Origin: Ohtaekwangia sp036786105
Lineage (GTDB): Bacteria; Bacteroidota; Bacteroidia; Cytophagales; Cyclobacteriaceae
Length of the DNA stretch: 64,000 nt
Assembly (NCBI RefSeq): GCF_036786105.1
Contig: NZ_DAIQRQ010000009.1
Location: 58,225 to 122,224, forward strand
Direction: 5' to 3'
Under the pieces are notes generated by a model. The model ran no database searches. It had not been told where the DNA came from and was given only the letters and a program-made list of their open reading frames with translations. Below are positions 26,871-35,472 of this stretch, piece by piece. Position 1 is the stretch's first letter; every line of letters starts with the position of its first letter. The position numbers and the translations under genes were made by a program.

Positions 26871-26900
26871 AAAGCTGCTTCGAAAGGGGCAGCTTTTTTT
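26871..26900 (+). terminator. Intrinsic terminator after the SGNH hydrolase gene
   Basis: AAAGCTGC (26871-26878) pairs with GCAGCTTT (26889-26896), loop of 10 nt, ending in a run of seven T. Confidence 0.9.
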
Positions 26901-27084
26901 ATGCGGTGATCTGCAGGCTTTATAAATCAGTTAATCATACGTTGTCAACTTCCGGCCAGGACGATCAATCCACTTTGCGGTGGACAGAGATTATACATTT
27001 CTGGTCAATTGTTGTTTTGCAGAATTATACTATACAGTGTGAAGTTGAGTTTTTCGCTTTTACAAATTCGCAGGCACCTTAAGA

Positions 27085-27180
27085 ATCTTTTTCCCGGAGG
27101 CTTCGCTGGCGAAGACTTTGGGAAAAAGATCAGAAGCAAAAGCCCCTGTTGTGCCGCCAGCGGCGCAACAGGGGCTTTGC
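27085..27180. other. Two large consecutive hairpins in a convergent intergenic region
   Basis: The 26901-27297 stretch holds no credible gene. Hairpin 1 is an 11-bp perfect stem ATCTTTTTCCC (27085-27095) / GGGAAAAAGAT (27120-27130) enclosing CTTCGC/GCGAAG. Hairpin 2 is AAAGCCCCTGTTG (about 27139-27151) / CAACAGGGGCTTT (27167-27179) with a GC-rich top. Read on the minus strand, hairpin 2 is followed by TTTTGCTTCTGATCTTTTT, which fits termination of the minus gene ending at 27298. The size also allows a small structured RNA. Confidence 0.6.
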
Positions 27181-27297
27181 TGGAAACACAATTGAAATTG
27201 CCGCGCGAGTTGACCAAACTATATCAGGGCACAAAGAATAATGCGGGGAACACCATGAAACATGAAACAAGATCACAAGCCCGCAACATATCATTAA

Positions 27298-28065
27298 TTA
27301 AATATACCCTGCTGCCTTGTAAGCAATCATCCCCACCCATTCCTTGAACAGCTTGTGCCAGATGGCAACAGCTTCCACTTTAGGAATAATGAGCGCATCA
27401 GGATAGAATCCCCGCGGGTGCGCATAAAAATCAGTTGAGAAAGGTTGTATGTTCAACCCTACCTTGCGATAGCAGGCCAATGAACGGCGCATATGGAAGG
27501 CAGAGGTAATCAACAGGCAATCTTCTGATTTATAGTGAAGCGAGTCCAGCATCTTCACTACCTGCTGTGCCGATTCCGCTGTGTTACGCGTTTCATTCTC
27601 AATGATGATGTCGGCGGAATCAACGCCCATCAGCAACATGGCCTTCTGAAACTTGTTTGCTTCAGGCTCGTCTTCTCCCAACAAACGGCCACTGCCTCCG
27701 CTGATCAAAATCTTTTCAATCAATCCGAGTTTATAGAGTTGCACAGTATGCGTAACGCGATCAGCACCGCGCTGAAAATATACTCTGTCATTAGGTTCAA
27801 GGCCGGATATGGTGGAGCCCGTTAACACAATGCCCATCTTGTGGGGCGTCATATCTTTATAAGCTACCGTAGGTATCTCCCACGCATGCATGGCTTCGTT
27901 AGCCAGAAAATCATTGGAGAAGAACAGCAGCAGCATTATACCGGCAAAGAATGTTCTTTTTTTCCACCGTGGGTTCTTCAAAAAGATTGAAACTACCAAC
28001 AGTGCCACGGTAATAGTCATGGGTAATATAAAGAAGCTGACCGTTTTCGAGAGAATGAAGAACAT
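27298..28065 (-). CDS. YdcF/SanA-like DUF218 membrane protein
   Basis: 255 residues. Two N-terminal membrane helices (about 8-28 and 38-52) are followed by a DUF218 domain: GIVLTGS (about 78-84), ISGGSGRLLGE, NTRNTAESAQQV seen here as ETRNTAESAQQV, and LLITSAFHMRRSLACYRKVG. The family (ElyC, SanA, YdcF) is tied to envelope integrity and lipid-carrier use in enterobacteria, without a settled reaction. Upstream of the ATG lies a heptamer arm and then the assembly gap. Confidence 0.88.
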   Translation of the reverse strand: MFFILSKTVSFFILPMTITVALLVVSIFLKNPRWKKRTFFAGIMLLLFFSNDFLANEAMHAWEIPTVAYKDMTPHKMGIVLTGSTISGLEPNDRVYFQRGADRVTHTVQLYKLGLIEKILISGGSGRLLGEDEPEANKFQKAMLLMGVDSADIIIENETRNTAESAQQVVKMLDSLHYKSEDCLLITSAFHMRRSLACYRKVGLNIQPFSTDFYAHPRGFYPDALIIPKVEAVAIWHKLFKEWVGMIAYKAAGYI

Positions 28066-28067
28066 GG

Positions 28068-28091
28068 TTAGTCGTTATCAGTTAATCGTTA
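28068..28091. repeat. Left arm of a heptamer array, cut by the assembly gap
   Basis: About three heptads of CGTTAnn type, with the same word order (CGTTATC, AGTTAAT) as the thrA/thrB array at 1543, run straight into the N run. The expected right arm is missing. Confidence 0.65.
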
Positions 28092-28191
28092 NNNNNNNNN
28101 NNNNNNNNNNNNNNNNNNNNNNNNNNNNNNNNNNNNNNNNNNNNNNNNNNNNNNNNNNNNNNNNNNNNNNNNNNNNNNNNNNNNNNNNNNN
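28092..28191. other. Assembly gap, 100 N
   Basis: Exactly 100 N, the conventional length for a scaffold gap of unknown size. It lies between two repeat types, so the true sequence is probably a hard-to-assemble inverted repeat. Confidence 0.98.
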
Positions 28192-28229
28192 CTGGACTTA
28201 ATACAGAAGTATATTTGCATTTTAATCTG

Positions 28230-28249
28230 TGTCAATCTGTGGGAGATTT
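28230..28249. repeat. Decamer repeat (AATCTGTGnn type)
   Basis: Two in-register decads, AATCTGTGTC and AATCTGTGGG, follow the gap. The same word makes an inverted array at 43415-43487. The 28192-28255 stretch holds nothing else visible. Confidence 0.5.
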
Positions 28250-28255
28250 TCGTCT

Positions 28256-31200
28256 CTACTTTCTCCGCTCCAGCGGGTTGGATAAATTGCCAATACCATC
28301 AATGACCCTGCGCAGGATATCGAAATACAGCATCAGTGCCAGCGTGAGCGACATCGACCAGATCACTGCAGTGTTGAAGTAAAATGTATCGATGTTCTGG
28401 TTCAGGAAATGCTTGCGTGGCATATAGAACTGCGCGTTAAAGTCGATCGCATGATCGGGATCCGGATCTTTATAGATTGGATATATCTTCTGAATCAGCT
28501 TGCCATCCTGCTCGATGATGCGATGCGTTTCTGATATATTCTTTACCAATTCAGTAATCGCATCATTATGATACGTCTCGCGGTAGAGACTAAACGCTGC
28601 CTCCCGTTCTGGTGTATTGGTCATGCTGAGTATTTTCTTTTCACGCTTCTGATCCGCTACATTATACCGGTTCACATAGTAATGCTTCAGATTCTCCAGG
28701 TAGTTCGACACTACATTATATACGGTGGAATCAAACTTCGCGAGTGTAAGATCATCGATATGTTCGAGTGGCTTTCCGGTTTCCTTCGCCTCACGGGAAA
28801 TCTCTTTTTTGATCAACGCCAGGTTGCTAATCACCTTTTCGCGAATCTTCGGATCAGTCGATTGATAATTATTCAATGTAAACTGCAAGCGGCTTTCAAC
28901 TTCCGGAACGAAATATACTTTCTTATAGTCTGCACTGTGCATGGCTTTATCGTAAGCATAGAACTCGCGCTCAAAACTATTGTCTCTGAATTGCGATACC
29001 ATGGCGGCTTCAAACGCCCAGCGCGAAGCCATCAAGTCGCCTACCATAGGCACTGTAGCCGTGTTGCCTATGGCAGGATTCAGCTTGTCAAATTTCACAA
29101 CTACACCGCTGAGAATAAGTTGTGGAATGAGCAGCAGGGGTATCAATATATAGATCGTTACCGCTGAATTGAAACCTGACGAGATATTCAATCCCAGCAA
29201 GTTCGCAAAGCATGAAGCTGTAAAGAGAATGAACCAATGATGAAAGAGCATTCCCTTTATTTCCAGTATATAATTTCCTACCAGCACAAATGTAAACGTC
29301 TGTATAGCCGACAAGATAAAGAGTATCGATATCTTCGAAAAGATATAGCTGCTGCGACTCAGATGCAGAAATGCCTCACGCTTCAATATCTTCCGGTCGC
29401 GAATGATTTCTTCGGCGCTCACGGTGAGCCCCATGAACAGCGCTACAATCACACTCATAAAAAGATAAGCCGGTATATTCAGATTCTTGCCGAATACATA
29501 CCCGGTAATCGCGGAGTCGTCTACATTGTAGTAGCGTACTATAAATGCCAGTATAAATGCCAGCACCGGTGCTTCCAGCAGATTGATGATCATATACTGG
29601 CGGTTATGGATTTTCGCCTGTATATCGCGAAGCGAAAACAAGTGCGCCTGCTTTAACCGCGTAGGTATGCGCAACGTAGAGTGCGGCACTTCCTTCGAAG
29701 TCTCTACCGCGAATGCTTTATAATTCTGTTTGTAGATAGCATTCCACTGCTCCGCTGTAATTTTGCGCTCATTGGTAAAATGACCATATTCGTTGATTAC
29801 TTTAGTTTCTATGATGTTGAAAATCTGCTCGGGATTTACATTACCGCATTCGTGGCACTCCCCTTCCTCGCTGTTCACCAGGTTAATGCTGCGCTTGAAA
29901 TATACCACTGCATCCACCGGGTTGCCATAGTATATCTGGTAGCCTCCTGAATCCAGGATCAACAACTTATCGAACATCTTGAAGATATCAGACGAAGGTT
30001 GATGTATTACCGCAAAAACCAACTTACCTTTCAACGAAAGTTCTTTGAGCAAATCAATGATATTTTCCGAATCACGTGATGATAAACCACTGGTGGGCTC
30101 ATCGCAGAATAATACTGCCGGCTCACGCAGCAGCTCCAGCCCTATATTCAGTCGCTTGCGCTGACCACCGCTAATCGTTTTATGCAGTGGCGATCCTACT
30201 TTCAAATCTTTCGTCTCTTCAAGGCCGAGGTCTTCCAGTACTTTCAACACCAGCTTATTGATTTCTTCTTCCGATTTGTTACTGAAGCAAAGCTTGGCAG
30301 CATAGTATAGATTTTCGTATACCGTTAAATCTTCAATAAGCAGATCATCCTGTGGCACAAAGCCGATCACACCTTCAATCGCTTTCGGATTATTATGTAT
30401 ATCGATGCCGTTGATCAGCACCTGCCCCTGCGAAGGTTTTTCAGAACCATTCAGCACATGCAGCAACGTAGATTTACCGGCACCACTGGCGCCCATCAAT
30501 GCAATCAGGTTACCCGATTCCTCTGCCAGCGCTACATCACGCAAGCCTAATCTTCCATTCCTGAATTTAAAACTGATGCCTTTCCCCTCGAACGATAACC
30601 GCGGGAAGTCGCCAAATTTTTTGAAGCGATTCAACAGATCGCCATAATATACCGGCTCATCTTTTTCCCAACGCAGCATGCTGCCTACCGCCAGCACGTT
30701 GATCTTGCCGCTCTTTACCGGCACACCGTTCAGGTATACATCGGTGCGACCCAGGTATTTGATGAAGTATATTTCAACCTGCTCAATGTAAACGATGGCT
30801 ATAAATCCATCCAGCGCCGACCGTTGCAAATGGTGTGCTTTCTGCAGTGTTCCTCCGGGCGCTGCATCTATTACCAGTATATGATTGTGATCGAGCTGTT
30901 CCGATTTTTTACCCAGCACAAATACACGAATCGCTTCTATCTCCTGTGGCGATATTTTAAAGTTGGCCCCGATAGCATTCACCAGTTCTTCTTCACGAGA
31001 GGTGATCTGATCATCGGCCTGCACAATGCTTAATAGCTCTAACAGGATTACTACTTTCTGCTTTTGCGTAAGCTCATGGTTGATCTCGGCACACAGCTTG
31101 TCGATCCGCTGCAATTCTTCCTGCAGCTCGGTAACGTGTGTCGGCAACGTAGCTGCATATTCATCAAACATCGCTACGTACGACTCCACTGCCGAGCGGC

Positions 31201-31315
31201 TCAGGTGATCCTTTAAAAAGATTTTGATCTGCTCGCGTTCCTGGTGGGTAACTTTGTCTTCTTTGGCAACTATTGCAAACAAGCGCAGAATGGCTTTGAG
31301 TAGAGGTTCACTCAT
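28256..31315 (-). CDS. TerB-like / ABC ATPase / ABCG-type permease fusion protein
   Basis: A 1019-residue one-piece half transporter. Residues 1-140 form an alpha-helical TerB-like domain with acidic pairs (AKEDKVTHQERE, QADDQITSREEE). Residues about 145-240 are a beta-rich region (TDVYLNGVPVKSGKI) that looks FHA-like. An ABC ATPase follows: Walker A GASGAGKST at 275-283, signature ISGGQRKR at 381-388, Walker B VLFCDEP at 401-407. Membrane helices start near 570; a soluble insertion spans about 760-970 before a last helix near 980-1000. A CxxC pair (Cys487, Cys490) sits between ATPase and membrane part. ABCG-like order suggests export, substrate unknown. A terminator-like hairpin precedes it. 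Confidence 0.85.
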   Translation of the reverse strand: MSEPLLKAILRLFAIVAKEDKVTHQEREQIKIFLKDHLSRSAVESYVAMFDEYAATLPTHVTELQEELQRIDKLCAEINHELTQKQKVVILLELLSIVQADDQITSREEELVNAIGANFKISPQEIEAIRVFVLGKKSEQLDHNHILVIDAAPGGTLQKAHHLQRSALDGFIAIVYIEQVEIYFIKYLGRTDVYLNGVPVKSGKINVLAVGSMLRWEKDEPVYYGDLLNRFKKFGDFPRLSFEGKGISFKFRNGRLGLRDVALAEESGNLIALMGASGAGKSTLLHVLNGSEKPSQGQVLINGIDIHNNPKAIEGVIGFVPQDDLLIEDLTVYENLYYAAKLCFSNKSEEEINKLVLKVLEDLGLEETKDLKVGSPLHKTISGGQRKRLNIGLELLREPAVLFCDEPTSGLSSRDSENIIDLLKELSLKGKLVFAVIHQPSSDIFKMFDKLLILDSGGYQIYYGNPVDAVVYFKRSINLVNSEEGECHECGNVNPEQIFNIIETKVINEYGHFTNERKITAEQWNAIYKQNYKAFAVETSKEVPHSTLRIPTRLKQAHLFSLRDIQAKIHNRQYMIINLLEAPVLAFILAFIVRYYNVDDSAITGYVFGKNLNIPAYLFMSVIVALFMGLTVSAEEIIRDRKILKREAFLHLSRSSYIFSKISILFILSAIQTFTFVLVGNYILEIKGMLFHHWFILFTASCFANLLGLNISSGFNSAVTIYILIPLLLIPQLILSGVVVKFDKLNPAIGNTATVPMVGDLMASRWAFEAAMVSQFRDNSFEREFYAYDKAMHSADYKKVYFVPEVESRLQFTLNNYQSTDPKIREKVISNLALIKKEISREAKETGKPLEHIDDLTLAKFDSTVYNVVSNYLENLKHYYVNRYNVADQKREKKILSMTNTPEREAAFSLYRETYHNDAITELVKNISETHRIIEQDGKLIQKIYPIYKDPDPDHAIDFNAQFYMPRKHFLNQNIDTFYFNTAVIWSMSLTLALMLYFDILRRVIDGIGNLSNPLERRK

Positions 31316-31360
31316 AATCCTTAATTACTGAATCTAAATATAGTGAAAGATGGGGGATCA

Positions 31361-31392
31361 AAAGAAAAAAGGACTGGTTGCTGCCAGTCCTT
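31361..31392 (-). terminator. Intrinsic terminator of the 31421-32311 lipoprotein gene
   Basis: On the minus strand a perfect 9-bp stem AAGGACTGG / CCAGTCCTT (31369-31377 and 31384-31392) is followed by TTTTCTTTT. It separates the lipoprotein gene from the ABC fusion gene. Confidence 0.88.
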
Positions 31393-31420
31393 ATTTATAC
31401 TTTATTCCATATACGGTAAA

Positions 31421-32311
31421 TTATTCCGTAATACCTTTGCGTAATTTCTCTACTACTTTGGTTATCTCTTCCAGGTTCTTGTCAGACAATACGAGGTCGC
31501 CACGGTTGTTCTTGATCTGCTCTTCAATGTTCAACGCATTGTATGCTGTATCCAGTGCAGTAAGATCCGCTACCATAGAAGTAACAGGCTCTGTTTGCTC
31601 AACGGTCTTCAACATTTTAAGAAGCTCGCTTACGGATTTCTTTTGCTCCAATACAACACGCATCAGCGGGGTTAATACAGCTATACGATGATCGTCAGGC
31701 AGCAGGTTTTTAGGATATGTTTTGATAAGGCCTGTAGAGATATAAAGACCTTCGATAAAGCTTCCGGCTACAACCAGTGATGAGAGCTTGTTGCGGCTGT
31801 CATCTTTCAGGAAGTTCTCGGTCTTCTTGATGGTTCTGTCGAGCAGGTGCGTCAATGAATCTTTGTTACCAATATTGGTTTCGAATTTCTGCAGGATCTC
31901 TGTATCGAATGAGCCGATAACGCCCAGGTTATCCGCCAGTGTCTTGCAGGAATTGAGGTAATCGATAGCTTCTTGTGTTTTGTCGTATGATGTGAGGTAG
32001 CCGATATCCGCTGCATAAACGCCCAGGTTCAGCGCAGCCTTGTCGGTACGGGAAGCATACTGATCAATTTTTGTACGTGAATTTACCAGGCTCTCGTTGA
32101 ATTCAGCACCCGTTGCCTGTAACAGGTACGGGATTTCAGAAGGGGAAGGTATATTATAAACTACTTCTTCTATTTGCTGTTTGAGGCTGTCTTCAGCTGC
32201 TTGAAAATCAGCAGCATTTTTGTCTTTATCGCTGGAAGAAGATCCGCAGGAAGCCAACCCAGCGGCCAGCACAACGCATAAACAGTAGTAAACTAATCGA
32301 TTAAATTTCAT
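31421..32311 (-). CDS. Conserved lipoprotein of unknown function
   Basis: 296 residues with a clear lipoprotein signal: membrane helix, then LASC (Cys22) followed by a serine-rich tether. The mature part is predicted all-helical, with no motif I recognise (IPSPSEIPYLLQATGAEFNESLV, visible as SPSEIPYLLQATGAEF, and YAADIGYLTSYDKTQEAI). The IPSPSEIP stretch followed by a helical bundle is a recurrent Bacteroidetes lipoprotein pattern. It is monocistronic. A possible -7 box (TAAACTTG) lies about 40 bp upstream on the minus strand. Confidence 0.75.
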   Translation of the reverse strand: MKFNRLVYYCLCVVLAAGLASCGSSSSDKDKNAADFQAAEDSLKQQIEEVVYNIPSPSEIPYLLQATGAEFNESLVNSRTKIDQYASRTDKAALNLGVYAADIGYLTSYDKTQEAIDYLNSCKTLADNLGVIGSFDTEILQKFETNIGNKDSLTHLLDRTIKKTENFLKDDSRNKLSSLVVAGSFIEGLYISTGLIKTYPKNLLPDDHRIAVLTPLMRVVLEQKKSVSELLKMLKTVEQTEPVTSMVADLTALDTAYNALNIEEQIKNNRGDLVLSDKNLEEITKVVEKLRKGITE

Positions 32312-32449
32312 ATGTGAAGCTTAGGTTTTGAGTCTCAAGTTTAACACATTTTTCATCTGTATGAAAATTAATTTTGAGAGTTGGTGGGTAATTTTTTCCT
32401 CCTTCGGTTACTTTTTACTAAGTTTATTAATGCACATTGTAAAAATGTT

Positions 32450-32854
32450 ATGGCAAGATTAGTTGATAAGACCATGTTGATCGATGACAGTGACATAGAC
32501 CTGTTCATCCAGCGGAGGTTTCTGGAGGTATACAACTTCTCAAACCAACTTGTGCTCTATAAATCCGCGAACGAAGCCCTCGACTGGCTTAAAAATATCA
32601 ACGGCGAACCTGCTCCTGACATTATCTTTCTGGACCTCAACATGCCGGAAACCGATGGTTTTTCATTTTTAAAAACATTCATGGACCTCCCCGAAAAGAT
32701 TACGTCCAAATGCCGCATTGTAGTGCTTACCAGTTCCAACAACATGAAAGACAGGGATCTTGTATTCGAAAACAAGAACGTAATCCAGTATATCACCAAG
32801 CCCCTGAAGCAGACTGATATAGAAGAACTCAAAAAGCTCCTCAACCAGAATTAA
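32450..32854 (+). CDS. Single-domain response regulator (CheY-like)
   Basis: A 134-residue receiver domain with nothing attached. The acidic pair is IDDSD (about residues 10-14), the phosphorylated Asp is in IIFLDLNMPETDG, and the switch Thr/Ser and Lys lie in VVLTSSNN and YITKPL. I chose ATG 32450 because the open frame upstream to 32381 has no receiver homology and runs over a TAAGTTTA -7-like box at 32419. Its kinase partner is not evident; LytS nearby has its own LytT regulator. It converges on the lytT gene. Confidence 0.9.
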   Translation: MARLVDKTMLIDDSDIDLFIQRRFLEVYNFSNQLVLYKSANEALDWLKNINGEPAPDIIFLDLNMPETDGFSFLKTFMDLPEKITSKCRIVVLTSSNNMKDRDLVFENKNVIQYITKPLKQTDIEELKKLLNQN

Positions 32855-32862
32855 TAGTAAGC

Positions 32863-33624
32863 TTACCGGTCGAGCCAGTCTTTAAACTCCTGTACCCGCT
32901 CGCGGGCTACGATGATATCATTATCCTGCGAACCCTTTAACACCAGCTTCAACCGGCTGTTGGTATAGCTGATTATATCCTGAATAGCATGCGCTGCCAC
33001 CAGGTATTTTCGGTTTACCCGGAAGAAACGGGCAGGGTCTACCATCTCCTCAAGTTGTTCCAACGTGTAGTCGAGAATCAGGCTGCGATTGTCTGTAGTC
33101 CAGCAAAACGTGGTTTTATCCTGACTATAGAAGTAAAGTATATTTTCAACTTCCACCGTTTTGAGATGCTCCCCTACTTTAATCACAAAGCGTGTTTTGT
33201 GTTTCTTTACCAGCATCTGGATAGTTTGCCCGATGTTGCTCAGCAACACCGTTGTGTCGGCTTCGCGGCGAATTAATGTTTTAAATTTATTGAAAGCAGC
33301 TGCCAACTCATCCTTGTCTACAGGCTTGAGTATATAATCGATACTGTTTACCTTGAATGCCTTCAGTGCATACTCATCATAAGCCGTAGTAAAGATCACA
33401 GGCGATTTAATTGTGCACTGTTCAAAGATCATAAAACTGATGCCATCGGCTAACTGAATGTCCATAAAGATCAGATCAGGCGCAGGATTTTCCGTGAGCC
33501 ATGCCACCGCACGCTTTACCGTATCGAGCTTCCCAACAATATTTACCGATGGTTCCAAACCTCTCACCAACGTCTCCAGGCGTTGCGCTGCCTGCGGTTC
33601 ATCTTCAATGATCAATACATTCAT
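32863..33624 (-). CDS. LytTR-family response regulator
   Basis: 253 residues: receiver domain (about 1-125, with IIEDEPQAAQRLE, phospho-Asp in LIFMDIQLADG, and KPVDKDELAAA) and a C-terminal LytTR DNA-binding domain (about 145-250, VGEHLKTVEVENILYFYSQ). It overlaps the kinase gene upstream by 4 bp and surely forms a two-component pair with it. Target genes are not visible, but the TonB receptor and TPR-like genes upstream on the same strand are candidates. Confidence 0.94.
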   Translation of the reverse strand: MNVLIIEDEPQAAQRLETLVRGLEPSVNIVGKLDTVKRAVAWLTENPAPDLIFMDIQLADGISFMIFEQCTIKSPVIFTTAYDEYALKAFKVNSIDYILKPVDKDELAAAFNKFKTLIRREADTTVLLSNIGQTIQMLVKKHKTRFVIKVGEHLKTVEVENILYFYSQDKTTFCWTTDNRSLILDYTLEQLEEMVDPARFFRVNRKYLVAAHAIQDIISYTNSRLKLVLKGSQDNDIIVARERVQEFKDWLDR

Positions 33625-34634
33625 GCCTGTACCGGTATAATAGGAAGCTTCACTATAAATTTTCCATTTTGAATAATTTCAACTTTCGTGCTGCTCAGGA
33701 ACTCATATCGCTTGCAGATATTTTCCAGACCTATACCGGTAGACTCCTCTCCTGACACCAATCGCTTTTGTATTGGATTTTCCACCACTATAAATTTATC
33801 ATCGGCATAGATGCGGATCGTTAACGGATTTTCTTCTGACACTATATTATGTTTGATGGCGTTCTCGATCAGCATCTGCAGTACCAACGGAGCTGCCATG
33901 CCTTTCACGTCATCGAGTTGAATGTTCAACTGCAGTTTTTCGGCAAACCGTATCTTCTGCAGATATATATAGGAGGAAAGAAATTTCAGCTCCTCTTCCA
34001 GCGGCACTACTTCACGATCGCGGGTATCGAGCACATAGCGGTATACTTCCGAAAGTTTTTTGATAAACGTAGCCGCTTTATCCTGGTCTTCATAGACTAC
34101 GTTCGTCAGCACATTCAGTGTATTGAAAAGGAAATGAGGATTGATCTGGCTCTTCAGGCTTTGATATTGCGCAGCTATATTTTCTTTCTGCAAACGCTCA
34201 GCATCTACTGCTGCCTGGCGCCAGTTGATCAAAAATGCTCTTCCATGCATAAACAAGGAAATAATGATAGTAATCAGTATGGAATAACCCGTACTATAGT
34301 TGATCGTTATGTTCAGCCACCACGAGTACAGCGCGATAATACAATACATGATTCCCAGCGAGTATAGGATCGTTACCATCAGCCCGACAGTAAATCGTTG
34401 CATGGGATATTTTATCCAGGGTAATTTCCACGAGATCGCATCTGCCAGATAAGAATTACCTTTCCACAATGCCACCCACATCAACGCGTTGAGCGATGCC
34501 ATCTTCCAAAAGAAAGGCGAATTAAATTCACACCGATGGCACCCTAGTCCTGTCCATGCCATCGCTATACCGAGTAAGGCCAATATCATTGCACTCCTGA
34601 TTTCCAGAAGAATATATTTCTGTTTGCTGGTCAT
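33621..34634 (-). CDS. LytS-type sensor histidine kinase (His_kinase family)
   Basis: 337 residues. Four predicted membrane helices occupy about residues 12-150, with no separate sensor domain. The phospho-acceptor motif SQINPHFLFNTLNVL (about 165-180) and the ATP-binding segments LIENAIKHNI and GIGLENICKRYE are typical of the LytS/YehU class. The ATGA overlap with the regulator gene couples their translation. Confidence 0.94.
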   Translation of the reverse strand: MTSKQKYILLEIRSAMILALLGIAMAWTGLGCHRCEFNSPFFWKMASLNALMWVALWKGNSYLADAISWKLPWIKYPMQRFTVGLMVTILYSLGIMYCIIALYSWWLNITINYSTGYSILITIIISLFMHGRAFLINWRQAAVDAERLQKENIAAQYQSLKSQINPHFLFNTLNVLTNVVYEDQDKAATFIKKLSEVYRYVLDTRDREVVPLEEELKFLSSYIYLQKIRFAEKLQLNIQLDDVKGMAAPLVLQMLIENAIKHNIVSEENPLTIRIYADDKFIVVENPIQKRLVSGEESTGIGLENICKRYEFLSSTKVEIIQNGKFIVKLPIIPVQA

Positions 34635-34686
34635 GGCATTAATAGAGCCGCTAACGTAACAAGAGCAGCGGGCATTCGCAAGTGGA

Positions 34687-34970
34687 TAGCTGCTGGCTTT
34701 AGGCTACTGGCCGCTGGCGGAAAGTTAGCTTAGTTGTTATTAGTTACAGGTTAATCGTTATCAGGAGGAGTCTATTAACGGTTAACTTGTAACGATAAAT
34801 TGTGTCCCCTAATAACGAACAAGGAACACCGATCAATGAATGTCGAAGTAAAAAAACATCACATTAATCTTACTCCCCTCTTCCAGCAGCCAGTAGCCCT
34901 TGCCTTGAATGCTTCCCATCCTAACCCTCGTACTTCCAGCGGCTTGCAGCAAGCACTAGTAGCTATTTCC
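34687..34970. repeat. Nested inverted-repeat arrays
   Basis: Inner element: left arm 34730-34764 of five heptads (TTAGTTG, TTATTAG, ...) and right arm 34776-34796 of three TAACGnn heptads. Outer element: a left arm of GCTACTGGCCGCTGGC type (34687-34724) and a right arm of CCAGCAGCCAGTAGCC type (34880-34900), repeated more loosely at 34932-34970, reaching the DoxX stop codon. The whole 328-bp gap between the kinase start and DoxX is thus one folded block with no gene. Confidence 0.65.
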
Positions 34971-35409
34971 TGACGCCAAAAAAATACGCCCACCCGATAA
35001 ACAATACCTGCAGCGGTATGCGGAAGAATAAATATACCGGGCCGTTTTCCATGCCTCCAAGTGCTACTCTTTTCAAAGAGCCCGCGATGTTAGCAGGGAG
35101 AATGCAGATAAAGAAAATGATGAGCAATATACTCGTGAGCCGGGCGGTGCGATCGATGAGCAGCCCGACAGCAGCAAGTAACTCCAGGATGCCGGTGAAA
35201 TATACCAGCTCCTGTTTGTAGGGAACAACATCGGGCATCGATTGAATCATGACCTCTGTTTTGAAAAAATGCGCTGAGCCCGTAAGCAGCAACATCAACG
35301 CGAGGGCCACACGGCCTATGAAGCTCACCGAAAATTTCCGGTTCAACGCATACCGGTTTATCAGCCAGAACAACGCGAACGAACCCAGGAGTACAACAAG
35401 TGGTGCCAT
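34963..35409 (-). CDS. DoxX-family membrane protein
   Basis: 148 residues with four to five membrane helices. RVALALMLLLTGSAHFFKT and YFTGILELLAAVGLL fit the DoxX / DoxX-like family (shorter quoted parts: GSAHFFKT, GILELLAAVGLLI). Functions in this family are poorly defined, ranging from quinol-oxidase-associated to redox-related. It lies 63 bp downstream of the repeat-protein gene on the same strand and may share its transcript. Confidence 0.82.
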   Translation of the reverse strand: MAPLVVLLGSFALFWLINRYALNRKFSVSFIGRVALALMLLLTGSAHFFKTEVMIQSMPDVVPYKQELVYFTGILELLAAVGLLIDRTARLTSILLIIFFICILPANIAGSLKRVALGGMENGPVYLFFRIPLQVLFIGWAYFFGVRK

Positions 35410-35472
35410 AAATTAAAACAATTGGTTTACCGGTTGAATATACATGGATCAAAGAGTATAGCAAACACAAGC

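Noticed and set aside
27009..27347. Open frame of 112 codons on the plus strand
   Set aside because: It reads through two large hairpins and antisense into the 27298-28065 gene, has no domain and no promoter; structure explains the region better.
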